64,000 bases of DNA from Hymenobacter oligotrophus (lineage in GTDB: Bacteria > Bacteroidota > Bacteroidia > Cytophagales > Hymenobacteraceae): contig NZ_CP032317.1 of the NCBI RefSeq assembly GCF_003574965.1, positions 1,550,001 through 1,614,000 of the forward strand, in the 5' to 3' direction. Shown here in pieces: positions 8,466 to 18,500 of this stretch (within the stretch, counting starts at the first letter, position 1; every line of letters begins with the position of its first letter). A program made the translations under genes and the position numbers. The notes under the pieces were generated by a model, which was not told the DNA's origin, ran no database searches, and was given only the letters and a program-made list of their open reading frames with translations.

Positions 8466-9158
8466 TTAGCGGATGGATGTAGCCGCCGGGCGCAGCTGGC
8501 TCAGCGTTTCGCGGAGCAGCGCCGGGTTCTTCAGGCCAGGTGCTTGCTCGAGCTTGCTGTTGAGGTCGAAACCAGCTAGGCCGGGTAAGGTTAGGGCACC
8601 GGCTGCAGCAGCATTGTCGGGTCCTAGGCCGCCGGCCAGCAGGTAAGGCGTGGGCAGGTGGTAGCGGCGCAGCAGCTCCCAGTTGAAGGCTACGCCGTTG
8701 CCGCCAGCAGCGGGCCCGGCCGTATCGAACACAAACAGGCTGCAGTGCGGCACGTAGGCCTCTAACTGACTGAAGTCGAACGACTCCCCTACTCCGAACG
8801 CCTTGATAACCGCGAGGCCGGCCGCAGCCAGCTCAGCGCACTCGGCCGGCGTTTCGTGGCCGTGGAGCTGCACAGCATCAAGACCAAAGTGCAAAGCAAT
8901 TCGCCGGATTACGGCTGTGCGCTCGTTTACGAACACTCCTACTTTGATAACCGAAAGGCTGCGCATTTGGGCGGCATCCAGGGTATCCAGCGCATAGCGC
9001 GGCGACTTCGGGGCGAAGATGAAGCCCAGCATGTCCACCTCCTGCGCAACCACTTGGGCTACGTTGTCGGGGTACTTCAGGCCGCATACCTTCACCAACG
9101 GCCGGTTAGCCGATGCGGTAGGCAGTGCAGTGGTCAGCAACGAGTGAGCAGCAGTCAT
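8466..9158 (-). CDS. trpF: Phosphoribosylanthranilate isomerase
   Basis: Amadori rearrangement of N-(5-phosphoribosyl)anthranilate, third step of tryptophan synthesis. 230 residues; the extra 20 at the N-terminus before [10 protein letters not shown] are not needed by the fold and an internal start is not evident. Catalytic Cys is in [20 protein letters not shown] (with the catalytic Asp) and LAGGLGPDN follow in order. It is a free-standing TrpF, not fused to TrpC as in enterobacteria. It follows trpC by 14 bp. Confidence 0.95.
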   Translation of the reverse strand: MTAAHSLLTTALPTASANRPLVKVCGLKYPDNVAQVVAQEVDMLGFIFAPKSPRYALDTLDAAQMRSLSVIKVGVFVNERTAVIRRIALHFGLDAVQLHGHETPAECAELAAAGLAVIKAFGVGESFDFSQLEAYVPHCSLFVFDTAGPAAGGNGVAFNWELLRRYHLPTPYLLAGGLGPDNAAAAGALTLPGLAGFDLNSKLEQAPGLKNPALLRETLSQLRPAATSIR

Positions 9159-9172
9159 GGCCTCGGCAACAG

Positions 9173-10006
9173 TTAGCGCACGGTTTGCAGTTCGCGCAGC
9201 TGCTGAATAAGCGCGGCGCAGGCTTTCTCGGGGCGGCTGTTGCGCATGAGTGTTTCCCCGATCAGGAAACCATCAAACCCAGCTTGGCGCAGCACCTGAA
9301 TGTCGGCGGCGGTGCGCAGGCCGCTTTCGGCTACCCGACCTAGGCGGGCGGGCAGCAACTGGGCCAGCTCCAACGAGCGTTCGATGTTCACCGAAAAGTC
9401 GCGCAGGTCGCGGTTGTTCACGCCCACCAGGTCCACGGCCTCAATGGCTACGTCGAGGGTGCGCAGCAGCTCTTCGCGGTCGTGCACTTCGAGCAGCACC
9501 TCCAGCCCTAGGTCCTTGGCAAACAGACCTAGGCGACGTACCTCAGTAGGCTCGAGCACGCTGGCAATCAGCAGCACGGCATCGGCACCAATGCTGCGGG
9601 CTTCGAGCAGTTGGTATTCATCAATCACAAAATCCTTGCGCAGGATGGGGCACAAGTTGAACTTGCGGGCCGTGGTCAGGTCGTCGTTTTTGCCGCCGAA
9701 GAACTCGGTATCGGTGAGGATGGACAATGCCGAAGCCCCGGCCATCATGTAGCCTAGGGTGGTACGCTCCACCTTGGCAAACTCGTTGATCCAGCCTTTC
9801 GAAGGCGAGCGGCGCTTAAACTCGGCAATGATGCCGCTGAGCTCGGGCCGGCGCAGGTAGCCTAGCAACGACAACGTAGGCGAGTTGAAGTACTGGCTGC
9901 GCTCGAGCAGCGTGGTGGGCACCAAGCTGCGGCGCTCGGCTACCTCCTGCTGTTTGTGGGCCACAATGCGGGCGAGTACATCGGGGGGCGAAATGGTAGT
10001 GCTCAT
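9173..10006 (-). CDS. trpC: Indole-3-glycerol-phosphate synthase
   Basis: Ring closure and decarboxylation to indole-3-glycerol phosphate. The start at 10006 (MSTTISPPDVLARIV) gives 277 residues, near the family's usual 260; an upstream start at 10060 would add 18 Pro/Ser-rich residues with no counterpart in the family. Catalytic motifs: FKRRSPSKGWI, LRKDFVIDEYQ, GVNNRDL and AESGLRT. It lies between trpD (99 bp gap) and trpF (14 bp gap). Confidence 0.96.
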   Translation of the reverse strand: MSTTISPPDVLARIVAHKQQEVAERRSLVPTTLLERSQYFNSPTLSLLGYLRRPELSGIIAEFKRRSPSKGWINEFAKVERTTLGYMMAGASALSILTDTEFFGGKNDDLTTARKFNLCPILRKDFVIDEYQLLEARSIGADAVLLIASVLEPTEVRRLGLFAKDLGLEVLLEVHDREELLRTLDVAIEAVDLVGVNNRDLRDFSVNIERSLELAQLLPARLGRVAESGLRTAADIQVLRQAGFDGFLIGETLMRNSRPEKACAALIQQLRELQTVR

Positions 10007-10105
10007 GTCGGTTGCCTTGGGCTGCGTGCTCGGGCTTAGGTGCGCGGGCGGCAGTGGCAAGGCATATGTGATGTGTTGAAGAATCGGGAGTAAGCTGGCC
10101 TTGGG

Positions 10106-11098
10106 TTAGGTGTTCAGCAAGGTGGTAAAGGCCTGCCGCGCCCGCCCCGAATCGAGCGACTCGTAGGCGGCCTCCAGCGCATCGGGCAGGCTGATGTTGG
10201 GGTTGATGCAGGTGATACCTAGGGCGGCATTGGCGGCTACCACATCGCACTGCGGGCGGGTGCCTTTGCCATCGAGCACATCGCGGAAGATGCGGGCCGA
10301 ACCTTCCACGGAGCGGCCGCCTACCAGGTCTTCGGTGCGGCACACGGGCAGGCCGAGTTCGGCAGCCGTCAACAGCCGCTCGCCCTCGTCGGAAGTAGCA
10401 ATTTTTGCGTCGCCGGTAAGCGAGAGTTCGTCGTAACCATCGAGGGCGTGCACCACGGCGTAGCGGGTGCCGCTTTCCTGCAGCAAGTATTGGTACAGTC
10501 GCAACAGCTCGAGGCTATACACGCCCAACAGCTGCGCCGTAGGGCGAGCGGGGTTGATGAGCGGCCCCAGCATGTTGAAGAACGTGCGCACGCCTAGGTC
10601 GCGCCGAACCGGCGCAATGCGGCGCATAGCCGGGTGAAACGCCGGCGCGTGCAGAAAGCAGATGTTGGCCGCCTCCAGCTGATGGCGCAGCCGATGGGTT
10701 GGCGAATCGAAATCGTAGCCGAAATAAGCTAAGATATTAGAAGCCCCCACCGACGACGACACGCCAAAATTGCCGTGCTTCACCACCTTATACCCAGCAC
10801 CGGCCACCACAAAGCTGGCCAGTGTGCTGATGTTCAGGGTTTCTTTGCCGTCGCCGCCGGTGCCCACGATATCGAGCACTTCGTGGGTGCCCAGCTCCGG
10901 GTCGCGGCACAGTTCAAGCAGCGCATCGCGGAAGCCAGCCAGCTCGGGCACCGTAATGGGGCGCATCCGAAAAACGGTCAGCAGGGCGGCAGCTTCGGCG
11001 TCGTTCACCTCGCCCTGACCTAGGCGCAGCATCAGCTCGTGGGCCTCGATGCGGCTTAGGTTGTGGTGTTCGAACAGGGCAGTGAGCAGTTGTTTCAT
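10106..11098 (-). CDS. trpD: Anthranilate phosphoribosyltransferase
   Basis: Transfers phosphoribose from PRPP to anthranilate. 330 residues, normal. Motifs: DIVGTGGDG (PRPP loop), LNISTLASFVVAGAG, and KHGNFGVSSSVGASN, where the usual KHGNRSVSS has Phe-Gly in place of Arg-Ser, a mild variation. FFNMLGPLINPA follows. It is separate from TrpG, unlike the fused enterobacterial protein. It follows trpG by 42 bp. Confidence 0.97.
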   Translation of the reverse strand: MKQLLTALFEHHNLSRIEAHELMLRLGQGEVNDAEAAALLTVFRMRPITVPELAGFRDALLELCRDPELGTHEVLDIVGTGGDGKETLNISTLASFVVAGAGYKVVKHGNFGVSSSVGASNILAYFGYDFDSPTHRLRHQLEAANICFLHAPAFHPAMRRIAPVRRDLGVRTFFNMLGPLINPARPTAQLLGVYSLELLRLYQYLLQESGTRYAVVHALDGYDELSLTGDAKIATSDEGERLLTAAELGLPVCRTEDLVGGRSVEGSARIFRDVLDGKGTRPQCDVVAANAALGITCINPNISLPDALEAAYESLDSGRARQAFTTLLNT

Positions 11099-11140
11099 AT
11101 GTGCGGGTGAGCGTAGGCTCGGTTGATGCTTGCGGATTGA

Positions 11141-11728
11141 TTACTTAGCGGCCGGCAGGTCGTGTAACCAGTTCTGCAGCAATCGGTGGCCGTGCTCCGT
11201 CAGGATGGACTCGGGGTGGAACTGCACGCCCCGCACGTCGTACTGGCGGTGGCGCAGCGCCATGATTTCACCTTCCTCGTCAAACGCCGTGGCCTCCAAA
11301 CAGTCGGGCATGGTGTCGGGCTTCACCGCCCACGAATGGTAGCGTCCTACCCGAAAACGCTCGGGAATGCCGGCAAACAGCCGCTCGCCGGGTACCGATA
11401 CCGTAGCGTCGGTAGCCACGCCGTGGCGCACCGCGCTCAGGTTAATCAGGCTAGCCCCGAAGCTTTCGGCAATGCCCTGATGACCTAGGCACACGCCCAA
11501 AATGCGTTTGGTTGGGGCGTAGCGACGGATAAGCTCCGGCATCAGACCAGCCTCCGAGGGAATGCCCGGGCCGGGCGACAGCAGCACGGCATCGTACTGC
11601 TCTACTTCATCCAGGTCGAGTTGGTCGTTGCGGCGCACGGTAATCTGGTCGCCGTAGCCCAGTTCGCGCAGCACCTGCACTAGGTTGTAGGTAAACGAAT
11701 CGTAGTTGTCGAAAACGAGAATAGACAT
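11141..11728 (-). CDS. trpG: Anthranilate synthase glutamine amidotransferase component
   Basis: Releases ammonia from glutamine for TrpE. 195 residues. Class I amidotransferase triad: Cys80 in GVCLGHQGI, His171 and Glu173 in QFHPESI; the oxyanion strand PGPGIPSEAG is present. It may also serve folate synthesis as PabA if no second copy exists in the genome, which cannot be judged here. It follows trpE by 45 bp. Confidence 0.96.
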   Translation of the reverse strand: MSILVFDNYDSFTYNLVQVLRELGYGDQITVRRNDQLDLDEVEQYDAVLLSPGPGIPSEAGLMPELIRRYAPTKRILGVCLGHQGIAESFGASLINLSAVRHGVATDATVSVPGERLFAGIPERFRVGRYHSWAVKPDTMPDCLEATAFDEEGEIMALRHRQYDVRGVQFHPESILTEHGHRLLQNWLHDLPAAK

Positions 11729-11773
11729 CGGTCGGCAGGTTCTACAGAGGTGGGCGGTTGATCAACCTAGGGA

Positions 11774-13252
11774 TTAGCGAGCGGCTGTGGCAGACTCGGT
11801 GGCGCCAAGCTCCACGGGCAGCACTTCGTCGCCGGCTGCGGCAGCTTGCTTAAGGGCCTGGCGTAGCGCAGCCAACTTGTGATGCACCTCGTTCAGTTCC
11901 GATTCGATGTCTGACTTCGCTACCACCCCGGCTCCGGCCTGGAAGTAAAGCGTGCGGCCCACGCTCACAAACGAGCGAATGAAAATGGCGTGGTTGAAGT
12001 CGCCGTTCAGGCCTAGGTGCCCAATGCAGCCGCCGTACAAGCCACGAGCTGTGGGCTCCAGCTGATCTATCAGCTGCATGGCCCGCACCTTTGGGGCGCC
12101 CGAAAGCGTACCGGCCGGGAACGTGTCGGCGGCTACCTGCAGCGGATCGGTGCCATCGGCCAGGGTGGCGGCCACGTGGCTTACCAAATGGATTACGTGC
12201 GAGTAGTACTGAATTTCGCGGAAGCGGCGTACCTCCACGGTGCGACCGTGGCGGGCTAGGTCGTTGCGAGCCAGGTCGACCAGCATTACGTGCTCGGCAT
12301 TTTCCTTGGGGTCGTCGGCTAGCTTCTGCGCCAATGCAGCATCTTCGGCATCCTGCCCGGTGCGGCGGAACGTACCGGCAATCGGGAAGATACTGGCTTC
12401 GCGGCCCTCTACGCGCAGCTGCGGCTCGGGCGACGAGCCCAGCAGGCGGTACTGGCCGTAGTCGAAGTAGAACAGGTACGGCGAAGGGTTGATGGCCCGC
12501 AGAGCGCGGTATACCTGAAACTCGTCGCCGCGGAAGCGCTGGGCAAAGCGGCGCGACAACACAATTTGAAACACGTCGCCGCGCAGGCAGTGCTGCTGGC
12601 CGGCAGCCAATACCCGGCGGAATTCGTCGTCGGTTTGGTTGGTTTCCTCCTCCCCTTCCATGGCAAAGCCAAAGGTGGGCCGCACGGGGCTGCGCACCAC
12701 GCTCAGCAGGCGCTGCAGGGCCGCATCGTCGGGCTCACTATCGGCCGGGGTGTGTTCAAATATGTGCAGCTCCTGCCGGTAATGGTTAAGCGCCAACACA
12801 TAGCGGTACAGGCCATAGCGCGCATCGGGCAGCGGGCCTGCCACCGGCTTAGTAGCATCGAACTGCACATCCTCGCAGTACTGCGCCGCGCCGTAGCCGA
12901 GGTAACCAAACAACCCGCCCGAAATGAAAGGAAAGTCGGCAGCAGGTGCCTCGAAGCGACGGGCAAACTGGCGCAAGCGGTCCAGCGCTTCGTGGCGCGG
13001 ATTGTCCAGCGTGCTGCGTTCCTCCGATGTGTCGGGCAGGCGCTCCAGCAACTCGGCGCCGCGCAGCTCAAAGCGAGCTAGCTCATCAAATGCGATGTAC
13101 GAGAAGGCGTTTTGCTGCGCGTGGTAGTCGGAGCTTTCGAGCAACAAGCAGCCCGGGTACTGGTCGCGCAAGCGCAGGTACAGGCCCACTGGAGTAACAG
13201 TATCGGCGGGCAGGCTCAGGTGACGGGTGCGAAGCTTGATGGGTGCTGACAT
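11774..13252 (-). CDS. trpE: Anthranilate synthase component I
   Basis: Makes anthranilate from chorismate and ammonia; committed step and usual target of tryptophan feedback. 492 residues. The N-terminal LLES motif of the tryptophan-binding site is present (CLLLESSDYH), which argues for TrpE rather than PabB and for feedback inhibition. Chorismate-binding domain motifs: GYLGYGAA, SPEPQLRVEG, IAGTFRRTG, LVDLARNDLARHG, SGAPKVRAM and YGGCIGHLG. First structural gene of the operon, 122 bp after the leader peptide. Confidence 0.97.
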   Translation of the reverse strand: MSAPIKLRTRHLSLPADTVTPVGLYLRLRDQYPGCLLLESSDYHAQQNAFSYIAFDELARFELRGAELLERLPDTSEERSTLDNPRHEALDRLRQFARRFEAPAADFPFISGGLFGYLGYGAAQYCEDVQFDATKPVAGPLPDARYGLYRYVLALNHYRQELHIFEHTPADSEPDDAALQRLLSVVRSPVRPTFGFAMEGEEETNQTDDEFRRVLAAGQQHCLRGDVFQIVLSRRFAQRFRGDEFQVYRALRAINPSPYLFYFDYGQYRLLGSSPEPQLRVEGREASIFPIAGTFRRTGQDAEDAALAQKLADDPKENAEHVMLVDLARNDLARHGRTVEVRRFREIQYYSHVIHLVSHVAATLADGTDPLQVAADTFPAGTLSGAPKVRAMQLIDQLEPTARGLYGGCIGHLGLNGDFNHAIFIRSFVSVGRTLYFQAGAGVVAKSDIESELNEVHHKLAALRQALKQAAAAGDEVLPVELGATESATAAR

Positions 13253-13281
13253 GGCGAGTGAGATTCGAAGCTGGCGTTTGG

Positions 13282-13369
13282 ATTTTTCGGCCGGGCCCGA
13301 AAAGCAACAAGCCCGGCTTGTTCGGCCGGGCTTGTTGCTTTGTATCTGGTGGTAGCAGCGGTTGCTGCT
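13282..13369 (-). terminator. trp attenuator: terminator and antiterminator stems
   Basis: A 17-bp stem (13301-13317 with 13325-13341) is followed on the minus strand by GCTTTT, then by a second GC-rich hairpin with T residues (13283-13304). Upstream of it, AGCAGC/GCTGCT around 13353-13369 can pair locally or with the CAGCAGC in the leader coding region, giving the alternative structures an attenuator needs. Confidence 0.8.
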
Positions 13370-13373
13370 TCGA

Positions 13374-13454
13374 CTAGCTTACAGACGCAGGTGCGACCCG
13401 TCCGAGATTTCGGCCGTGCCACCACCAAAGCTGCTGCGAAGTCGAGATATTCAT
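13374..13454 (-). CDS. trpL: trp operon leader peptide with three tandem Trp codons
   Basis: Twenty-six codons: MNISTSQQLWWWHGRNLGRV, then APASVS and TAG. The three consecutive TGG codons at positions 10-12, next to a terminator hairpin and 122 bp before trpE, are the classic design of transcription attenuation: ribosome stalling on scarce charged tRNA-Trp favours the antiterminator. Too short for routine gene finding. In coding terms it is not expected to yield a stable protein. The alternative, chance occurrence, is very unlikely given position and hairpins. Confidence 0.93.
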   Translation of the reverse strand: MNISTSQQLWWWHGRNLGRVAPASVS

Positions 13455-13475
13455 GGCTGTGTCGTTTTGACGCTG

Positions 13476-13505
13476 CAAAAGTACATAGGTTTTCAATAAA
13501 GCCAA
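13476..13505 (-). promoter_or_regulatory. trp operon promoter
   Basis: On the minus strand TTG (13503-13505), 19 bp, TACTTTTG (13476-13483), an exact Bacteroidota promoter. Transcription would begin near 13469, leaving a short untranslated stretch before the leader ATG at 13454. Confidence 0.85.
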
Positions 13506-13640
13506 GCCATGACTACAAAATCATCACTAAAACCGACATCCACTGATGTTTACTCAATAAAAACCGGATTATATGAAAATATGTTAATCCGATCAGGCTT
13601 CTATTGCCTTTCACTGCTAAACTAACAACGCACCTAGGGT

Positions 13641-15065
13641 TTATTGTTTGACCAGCGTTTGGTTAACCGCGTACTTTTTGCCCTTTACCCGTGCTACGTA
13701 ATTGCCTTTTGGCAGCGCGCTCACGTCGATTACGCTGCTAGCCTCGCGCAAGGCTCTGCGCAGCACCACGCGGCCCGTGGTATCTACCAGCTCCAGGCGC
13801 GCCTCGGAAAGGCCCGCGGGCAACTGCACCGTAACCTGCTGGTTGGCCGGGTTTGGGTACATTCCGAACGGTTGTTGTGCCGTAGGGCGCTGGCTGTTTA
13901 CTGTGCCGGGCGCAAAAAGCCATTGGTGAGCAGCCGGAAACTCGCGCTGCCAAAACCACTCGGCGTGTTGCCCATCGGCGCGCACCTGATAGCTCAGGTC
14001 GGTGGCGGCGTAGCCGGCTCGCTGTAGCGAGTCGCGCACGGCCTGCATTAGCGGCACCATGGTTTGGCTTTCCTGCGCGCCGGCTACAAAGTAAAAGCGG
14101 GTGGGCGCGGTGGCGCGGTGTTGGCGCAAGTAGTTTTTAAGCTCGGTTTCGGCAAACCAAAACGCCGGCGAAAATACGCCTACCCGTCCAAAAACCTCGG
14201 GGTGCCGGGTAGCTGCGTACAACGAAATCAGCCCGCCCATGCTCGAACCAGCAATGCCCGTGTTGGCGCGGTCGATGAGGGTACGGTAATTGGCATCGAT
14301 ATACGGCTTAAGCGTTTGCACCAGAAAATCGACGTACAGACCGCCTTGCCCGCCGCCGTATTGGGCGTTGCGCCAAGGCGAGTACTCATCGAGGCGCGAG
14401 CTGCCACCGTTGTCGATGGCCACCACCACGCATTTGCCTGCCGCTACGCCCTGCTGCTCCAGCTTACCTAGGGCTTCGTCCACGCCCCACTCGCCCGAAA
14501 AACTGGTGCATTTATCAAACACGTTTTGGCCATCGTGGAGGTAGAGCACCGGGTAGCGCTGCTGCGGGTTGGTGGCGTAGTCGGTGGGCAAATACACCCA
14601 CACCCGGCGCTTGCGCCCCAGTTGCGGCATATCAAACTCGTTGCTGATCACCCGCACTTGCGGCTGCATAGCCGTCGATTGGCACGGCGCGGGGGCATTG
14701 GTTCCTAAGTCCTTCCAGCCCAACACCTGCAAATCAATGGTAGTCGGGCCGGCGCCAATCGTGAGCCGGCGGTTGGGCACATCGGCAAATTGGGCGTCGC
14801 TTTCCACGGTCTGCCACGAGCCGCGGGTAAACTTAAACTCAACCGCTCCGCTAACCGCTGCCGGCAGCGTAATCTGGTATCGGCCCGCCGCTCCCGGCTG
14901 CAGTTGCCAATCGGCACTGGCCGGGTTCCAGTTATTGAAGCTGCCCGCCACGTACAGCTTGGCCCCGGCGGGGGTATTGGCAGGCACACTGGTGAGCTGC
15001 AAGGTGGTTTGGGCCTGGGCCTGACCTAGGGCCAGCGCTAAGCCAACGGCAAACAGAAGGCGCAT
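13641..15065 (-). CDS. Secreted CE1-like esterase with glycogen-binding-like domain and T9SS tail
   Basis: The start at 15065 gives a clean signal peptide (MRLLFAVGLALALGQAQA) and 474 residues. Domain 1 (about 20-115) resembles an AMPK/isoamylase-type carbohydrate-binding fold (YVAGSFNNWNP). Domain 2 (about 135-385) is an alpha/beta-hydrolase esterase of the Fes/CE1 type: YLHDGQN, nucleophile Ser275 in GSSMGG, a probable Glu332 and His367 (DGQHAEW). Domain 3 (about 400-474) is a T9SS type A sorting domain (MYPNPANQQVTV, LPKGNYVARV). It is divergent from the sus genes, sharing their 446-bp upstream region. It probably de-esterifies, or acts near, an alpha-glucan; enterochelin-esterase-like activity cannot be excluded. 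Confidence 0.85.
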   Translation of the reverse strand: MRLLFAVGLALALGQAQAQTTLQLTSVPANTPAGAKLYVAGSFNNWNPASADWQLQPGAAGRYQITLPAAVSGAVEFKFTRGSWQTVESDAQFADVPNRRLTIGAGPTTIDLQVLGWKDLGTNAPAPCQSTAMQPQVRVISNEFDMPQLGRKRRVWVYLPTDYATNPQQRYPVLYLHDGQNVFDKCTSFSGEWGVDEALGKLEQQGVAAGKCVVVAIDNGGSSRLDEYSPWRNAQYGGGQGGLYVDFLVQTLKPYIDANYRTLIDRANTGIAGSSMGGLISLYAATRHPEVFGRVGVFSPAFWFAETELKNYLRQHRATAPTRFYFVAGAQESQTMVPLMQAVRDSLQRAGYAATDLSYQVRADGQHAEWFWQREFPAAHQWLFAPGTVNSQRPTAQQPFGMYPNPANQQVTVQLPAGLSEARLELVDTTGRVVLRRALREASSVIDVSALPKGNYVARVKGKKYAVNQTLVKQ

Positions 15066-15328
15066 TGAACGTGGTTGAGTAAAGAAACAGCGCAAGTAAA
15101 GCGGCTTCGAGCAAACATTTTTGGCCAGAAGAAAAATTGTGCTGCCTCTCCCCGATCTTCGCATGAGCTTTAAGATCAGCTTTGTTTAATTCAACCCATC
15201 GGTATTATACTGCGAAACAATCACTTACCTCAAACGATTTCGGTAGAGTTACCGGCCTCCCGGCATGAAATCCTTTGCATAAACACAGAGGTAAAATCAT
15301 CCCACAAATAGTACTATGTAATCATCTG

Positions 15329-15344
15329 TCGCAAACGTTTGCGA
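15329..15344. promoter_or_regulatory. LacI-family operator palindrome
   Basis: TCGCAAACGTTTGCGA is a perfect 16-bp palindrome with the central CG and AAACGTTT core typical of LacI/GalR operators. It ends 7 bp before the susC -33 box. Confidence 0.75.
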
Positions 15345-15351
15345 TACGTGC

Positions 15352-15384
15352 TTTGATTACTTTAACTTGCGGAGTTTATTTATG
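15352..15384 (+). promoter_or_regulatory. Probable susC promoter
   Basis: TTTG (15352-15355), 21 bp, TATTTATG (15377-15384), one base off TAnnTTTG. It would give a leader of about 120 bases before the susC ATG. Confidence 0.55.
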
Positions 15385-15511
15385 AGTCGGAATCAACTCT
15401 TCAGGTAACCCCTTCACACCAAATTCTCGGCCATTGCTTCAACCCACATTTGAAACGTCGACGGCTCGCCAAACGCCTGCAAACATCTTCTTCAACCCAG
15501 TTCATGTGACC

Positions 15512-18500
15512 ATGAAACACTCCTACCTGCCGAAACTTTGGTTTCTGCTTTTCTTCCTTGTCAGTTGCTGCTTGAACGCGGCTGCCCAAACGGGCGCCGT
15601 GAGCGGGCGTATCCTCGACGAAAATCAACAAGGCCTGCCGGGCGTAACCGTGCTCATCGAGGGCACGCAGCTGGGCAGCTCCACCAACGCTGAGGGCCAG
15701 TACCTGATCCAGAACGTGCCCGTAGGTCCGCGCGTGGTAGTAGCCTCGTTTGTGGGCTTCTCCACCCAGCGCATTCCGGTAACGGTTACGGCCGGGCAAA
15801 CGGCAACGGTGGCCAACACGGTGCTGGGCGAAAACACCACCCTGCTGAACGAAGCCGTGGTAATCGGCTACGGCACCCAGCGTCGCCAGGACCTTTCGGG
15901 TTCGGTAGAGCAGATTTCGGAGCGCCAGTTTGTGAAGGGCCAGGTAACCAACCCCGAGCAACTGGTACAAGGCAAAGTGGCTGGTTTGCAAGTAACCACC
16001 AACAGCGGTGCTCCCGGCGCTGGCTCGGTTATCCGCATCCGCGGCGGCTCGTCGCTGAATGCCGGCAACGATCCGCTGTTCGTAATCGACGGCGTACCGG
16101 TTGATAACCGCGACCTGCCCGGCGCTTCGAACCCTCTGTCGCTAATCAACCCCAACGACATCGAGAGCATCAGCGTGCTGAAAGACGCCTCGGCGGCTGC
16201 TATCTACGGTTCGCGCGCTTCGAACGGCGTAATCATCGTAACGACCAAAAAAGGCCTGCAAGGCGAAAAGCTGCGCGTAAACGTATCGAGCCAAAACTCG
16301 GTAGCCACGCCCGTGCGCTACGTCGATGTGCTGTCGGCTGACGAGTTCCGCGCTCTGGTAAACGAGCGTGGTAATGCCCAGCAGAAAGCTTCGCTAGGTA
16401 CGGCCAACACCGACTGGCAGAAAGAAATCTTCCGCACGGCCCAAACCACCGACAACAACGTAAGCCTGACCGGTGCCGTTGGCAAGCTGCCGTTCCGTGC
16501 CTCGGCCGGCTACCTCGACCAAGAGGGTCTGCTGAAGCGCAACGACCTGAAGCGCTACACCGGTGCTTTGAGCCTGACGCCCGTGCTGCTCGACGGCAAC
16601 CTGCGCGTTGACATGAACGTGAAGGGTTCGTGGATCGACAACAACTTCTCGAACCAGGACGCCGTGGGCGCCGCTGTGTTCTACGACCCCACGCAGCCTA
16701 TCTTCTCCTCCGAAGGTCGTTTCGCTCCCTACGGTGGTTACTTTCAGTTCCTCGACAACGGCAGCATCAATACCCTGGCTACGCGCAACCCCGTTGGCCT
16801 GATTGAGCAAAACCGCCGCCGCAGCACCGTAAAGCGCAGCATCGGTAACCTTCAGCTTGACTACAAACTGCCCTTCCTGCGCGATTTGAGCGCCAACCTG
16901 AACCTGGGCTACGACATTCAGCGCAGCCGCGGTACCAGCGTAACCGACCCCAACTCGGGTCAGTTGACGGGCGCCCGCCTCGGTCGCGGTATTTTTGAGC
17001 AATACGCCCGCGACAACAACAACCGCCTGCTCGAAGCCTACCTGCGCTACAACAAGCAGATTGGCGGCAGCCGCATCGAATTGTTGGGCGGCCACTCGTA
17101 CCAGAGCTTCGATTACAAAGAGTACGTGTTCGACGACCGCGACGTATTCGGTCAGGTCTTCCAACAACCTGCCGACCGTCCGATTAACGGCAAAGATTAC
17201 TTCGACCCCGGCTACCGCCTGCTGTCGTTCTACGGCCGTGCCAACTACACTCTCAAAGACAAGTACATCCTGACGGGTACTTTCCGCGCCGACGGCTCGT
17301 CGCGCTTCTCCGAGGATAACCGCTGGGGCTACTTCCCCTCGGCTGCTTTCGCATGGCGTCTTAAGGAAGAAGGTTTCCTGAAAAACTCGTCGGCCGTTTC
17401 GGATCTGAAACTGCGCCTGAGCGTTGGCCAGACCGGCCAGCAGGACATCGGCAACCGCTACTACGACTACATTTCGCTTTACACCCCGAGCCGCAACACG
17501 GCGCAGTACCAGCTGGGCAACCAGTTCTCCAACACGCTGCGTGCTGGTCTCTACAACGAAGAGTTGAAGTGGGAAACCTCCACGACCTACAACGCCGGTC
17601 TTGACTTTGGTTTCTTCGACGGCCGCATCAGCGGTGCTCTTGACGCTTACCAGCGCAAAACCACCGACCTGCTGAGCTTTATCCAGGTAGCTGCCCTCAC
17701 CAACCTCTCGAACGAAGGTTTCTTTAACGTAGGCGACCTGGAGACCCGCGGCGTAGAAGCCAACGTGAACTTGGGCATCGTTCGCGGCGACAAATTCGAC
17801 TGGTCGATCAACGCCAACGCCAACGTTCTGCGCACCGAAATCACGCGCCTGACCAACGTTGACAACCCCAACTTCGTGGGCAACCCCACGGGTGGCATCG
17901 CCGGGGGCGTAGGCAACAACATCCAGATCAACTCGGTAGGCTACCAGCCCCAGACGTTCTTCGTATTCCAGCAGGTGTACGACAGCAACGGCAAGCCGGT
18001 AGAAGGCCTATACGTTGACCGCAACGGCGACGGCGTTATCAACGGCTCCGACCGCTACCATTACCAGTCGGCTCGCCCGCGCGCTATCCTGGGCTTTGGC
18101 ACCAACCTAACGTACGGCAAGGCTAGCCTCGCTGCCACGCTGCGTTCGCACCTAGGCAACTACGTGTACAACAACGTACGCTCGCAGTCCTTCTTCGTGC
18201 AGAACTCGAACGGTTTCGTGAACAATACCACCGAGGAAGTAAACGATTCGCGTTTTGGTTCGGCTCAGTACTTCTCCGATTACTTCATGGAGAATGCCTC
18301 GTTCCTGCGCATGGAAAACATTACGTTGGGTTACAATTTCGGCAACATCTACAAAGATCGCGCGAACCTCAATGTATCTTTCGCTGTTCAGAACTTGTTC
18401 ACTATCACGAACTACACGGGTCTGGATCCGGAGCCGCAGCGTGATGGTAACTCCGGTATCGATAACACGATTTACCCGCGTCCGCGCACCTTCACGGTTG

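Larger units (their letters stand above)
15066..15511. other. Divergent regulatory region between the esterase and susC
   Basis: A 446-bp AT-richer stretch without a gene. It holds the susC promoter, the LacI-type palindrome at 15329-15344 and presumably the esterase promoter, which I could not place. Confidence 0.7.

Noticed and set aside
16394-17167. A 257-codon frame antisense to susC, and many similar long antisense frames elsewhere.
   Set aside because: In GC-rich genes the antisense frames stay open by chance; none shows a start signal, codon preference or family motif.
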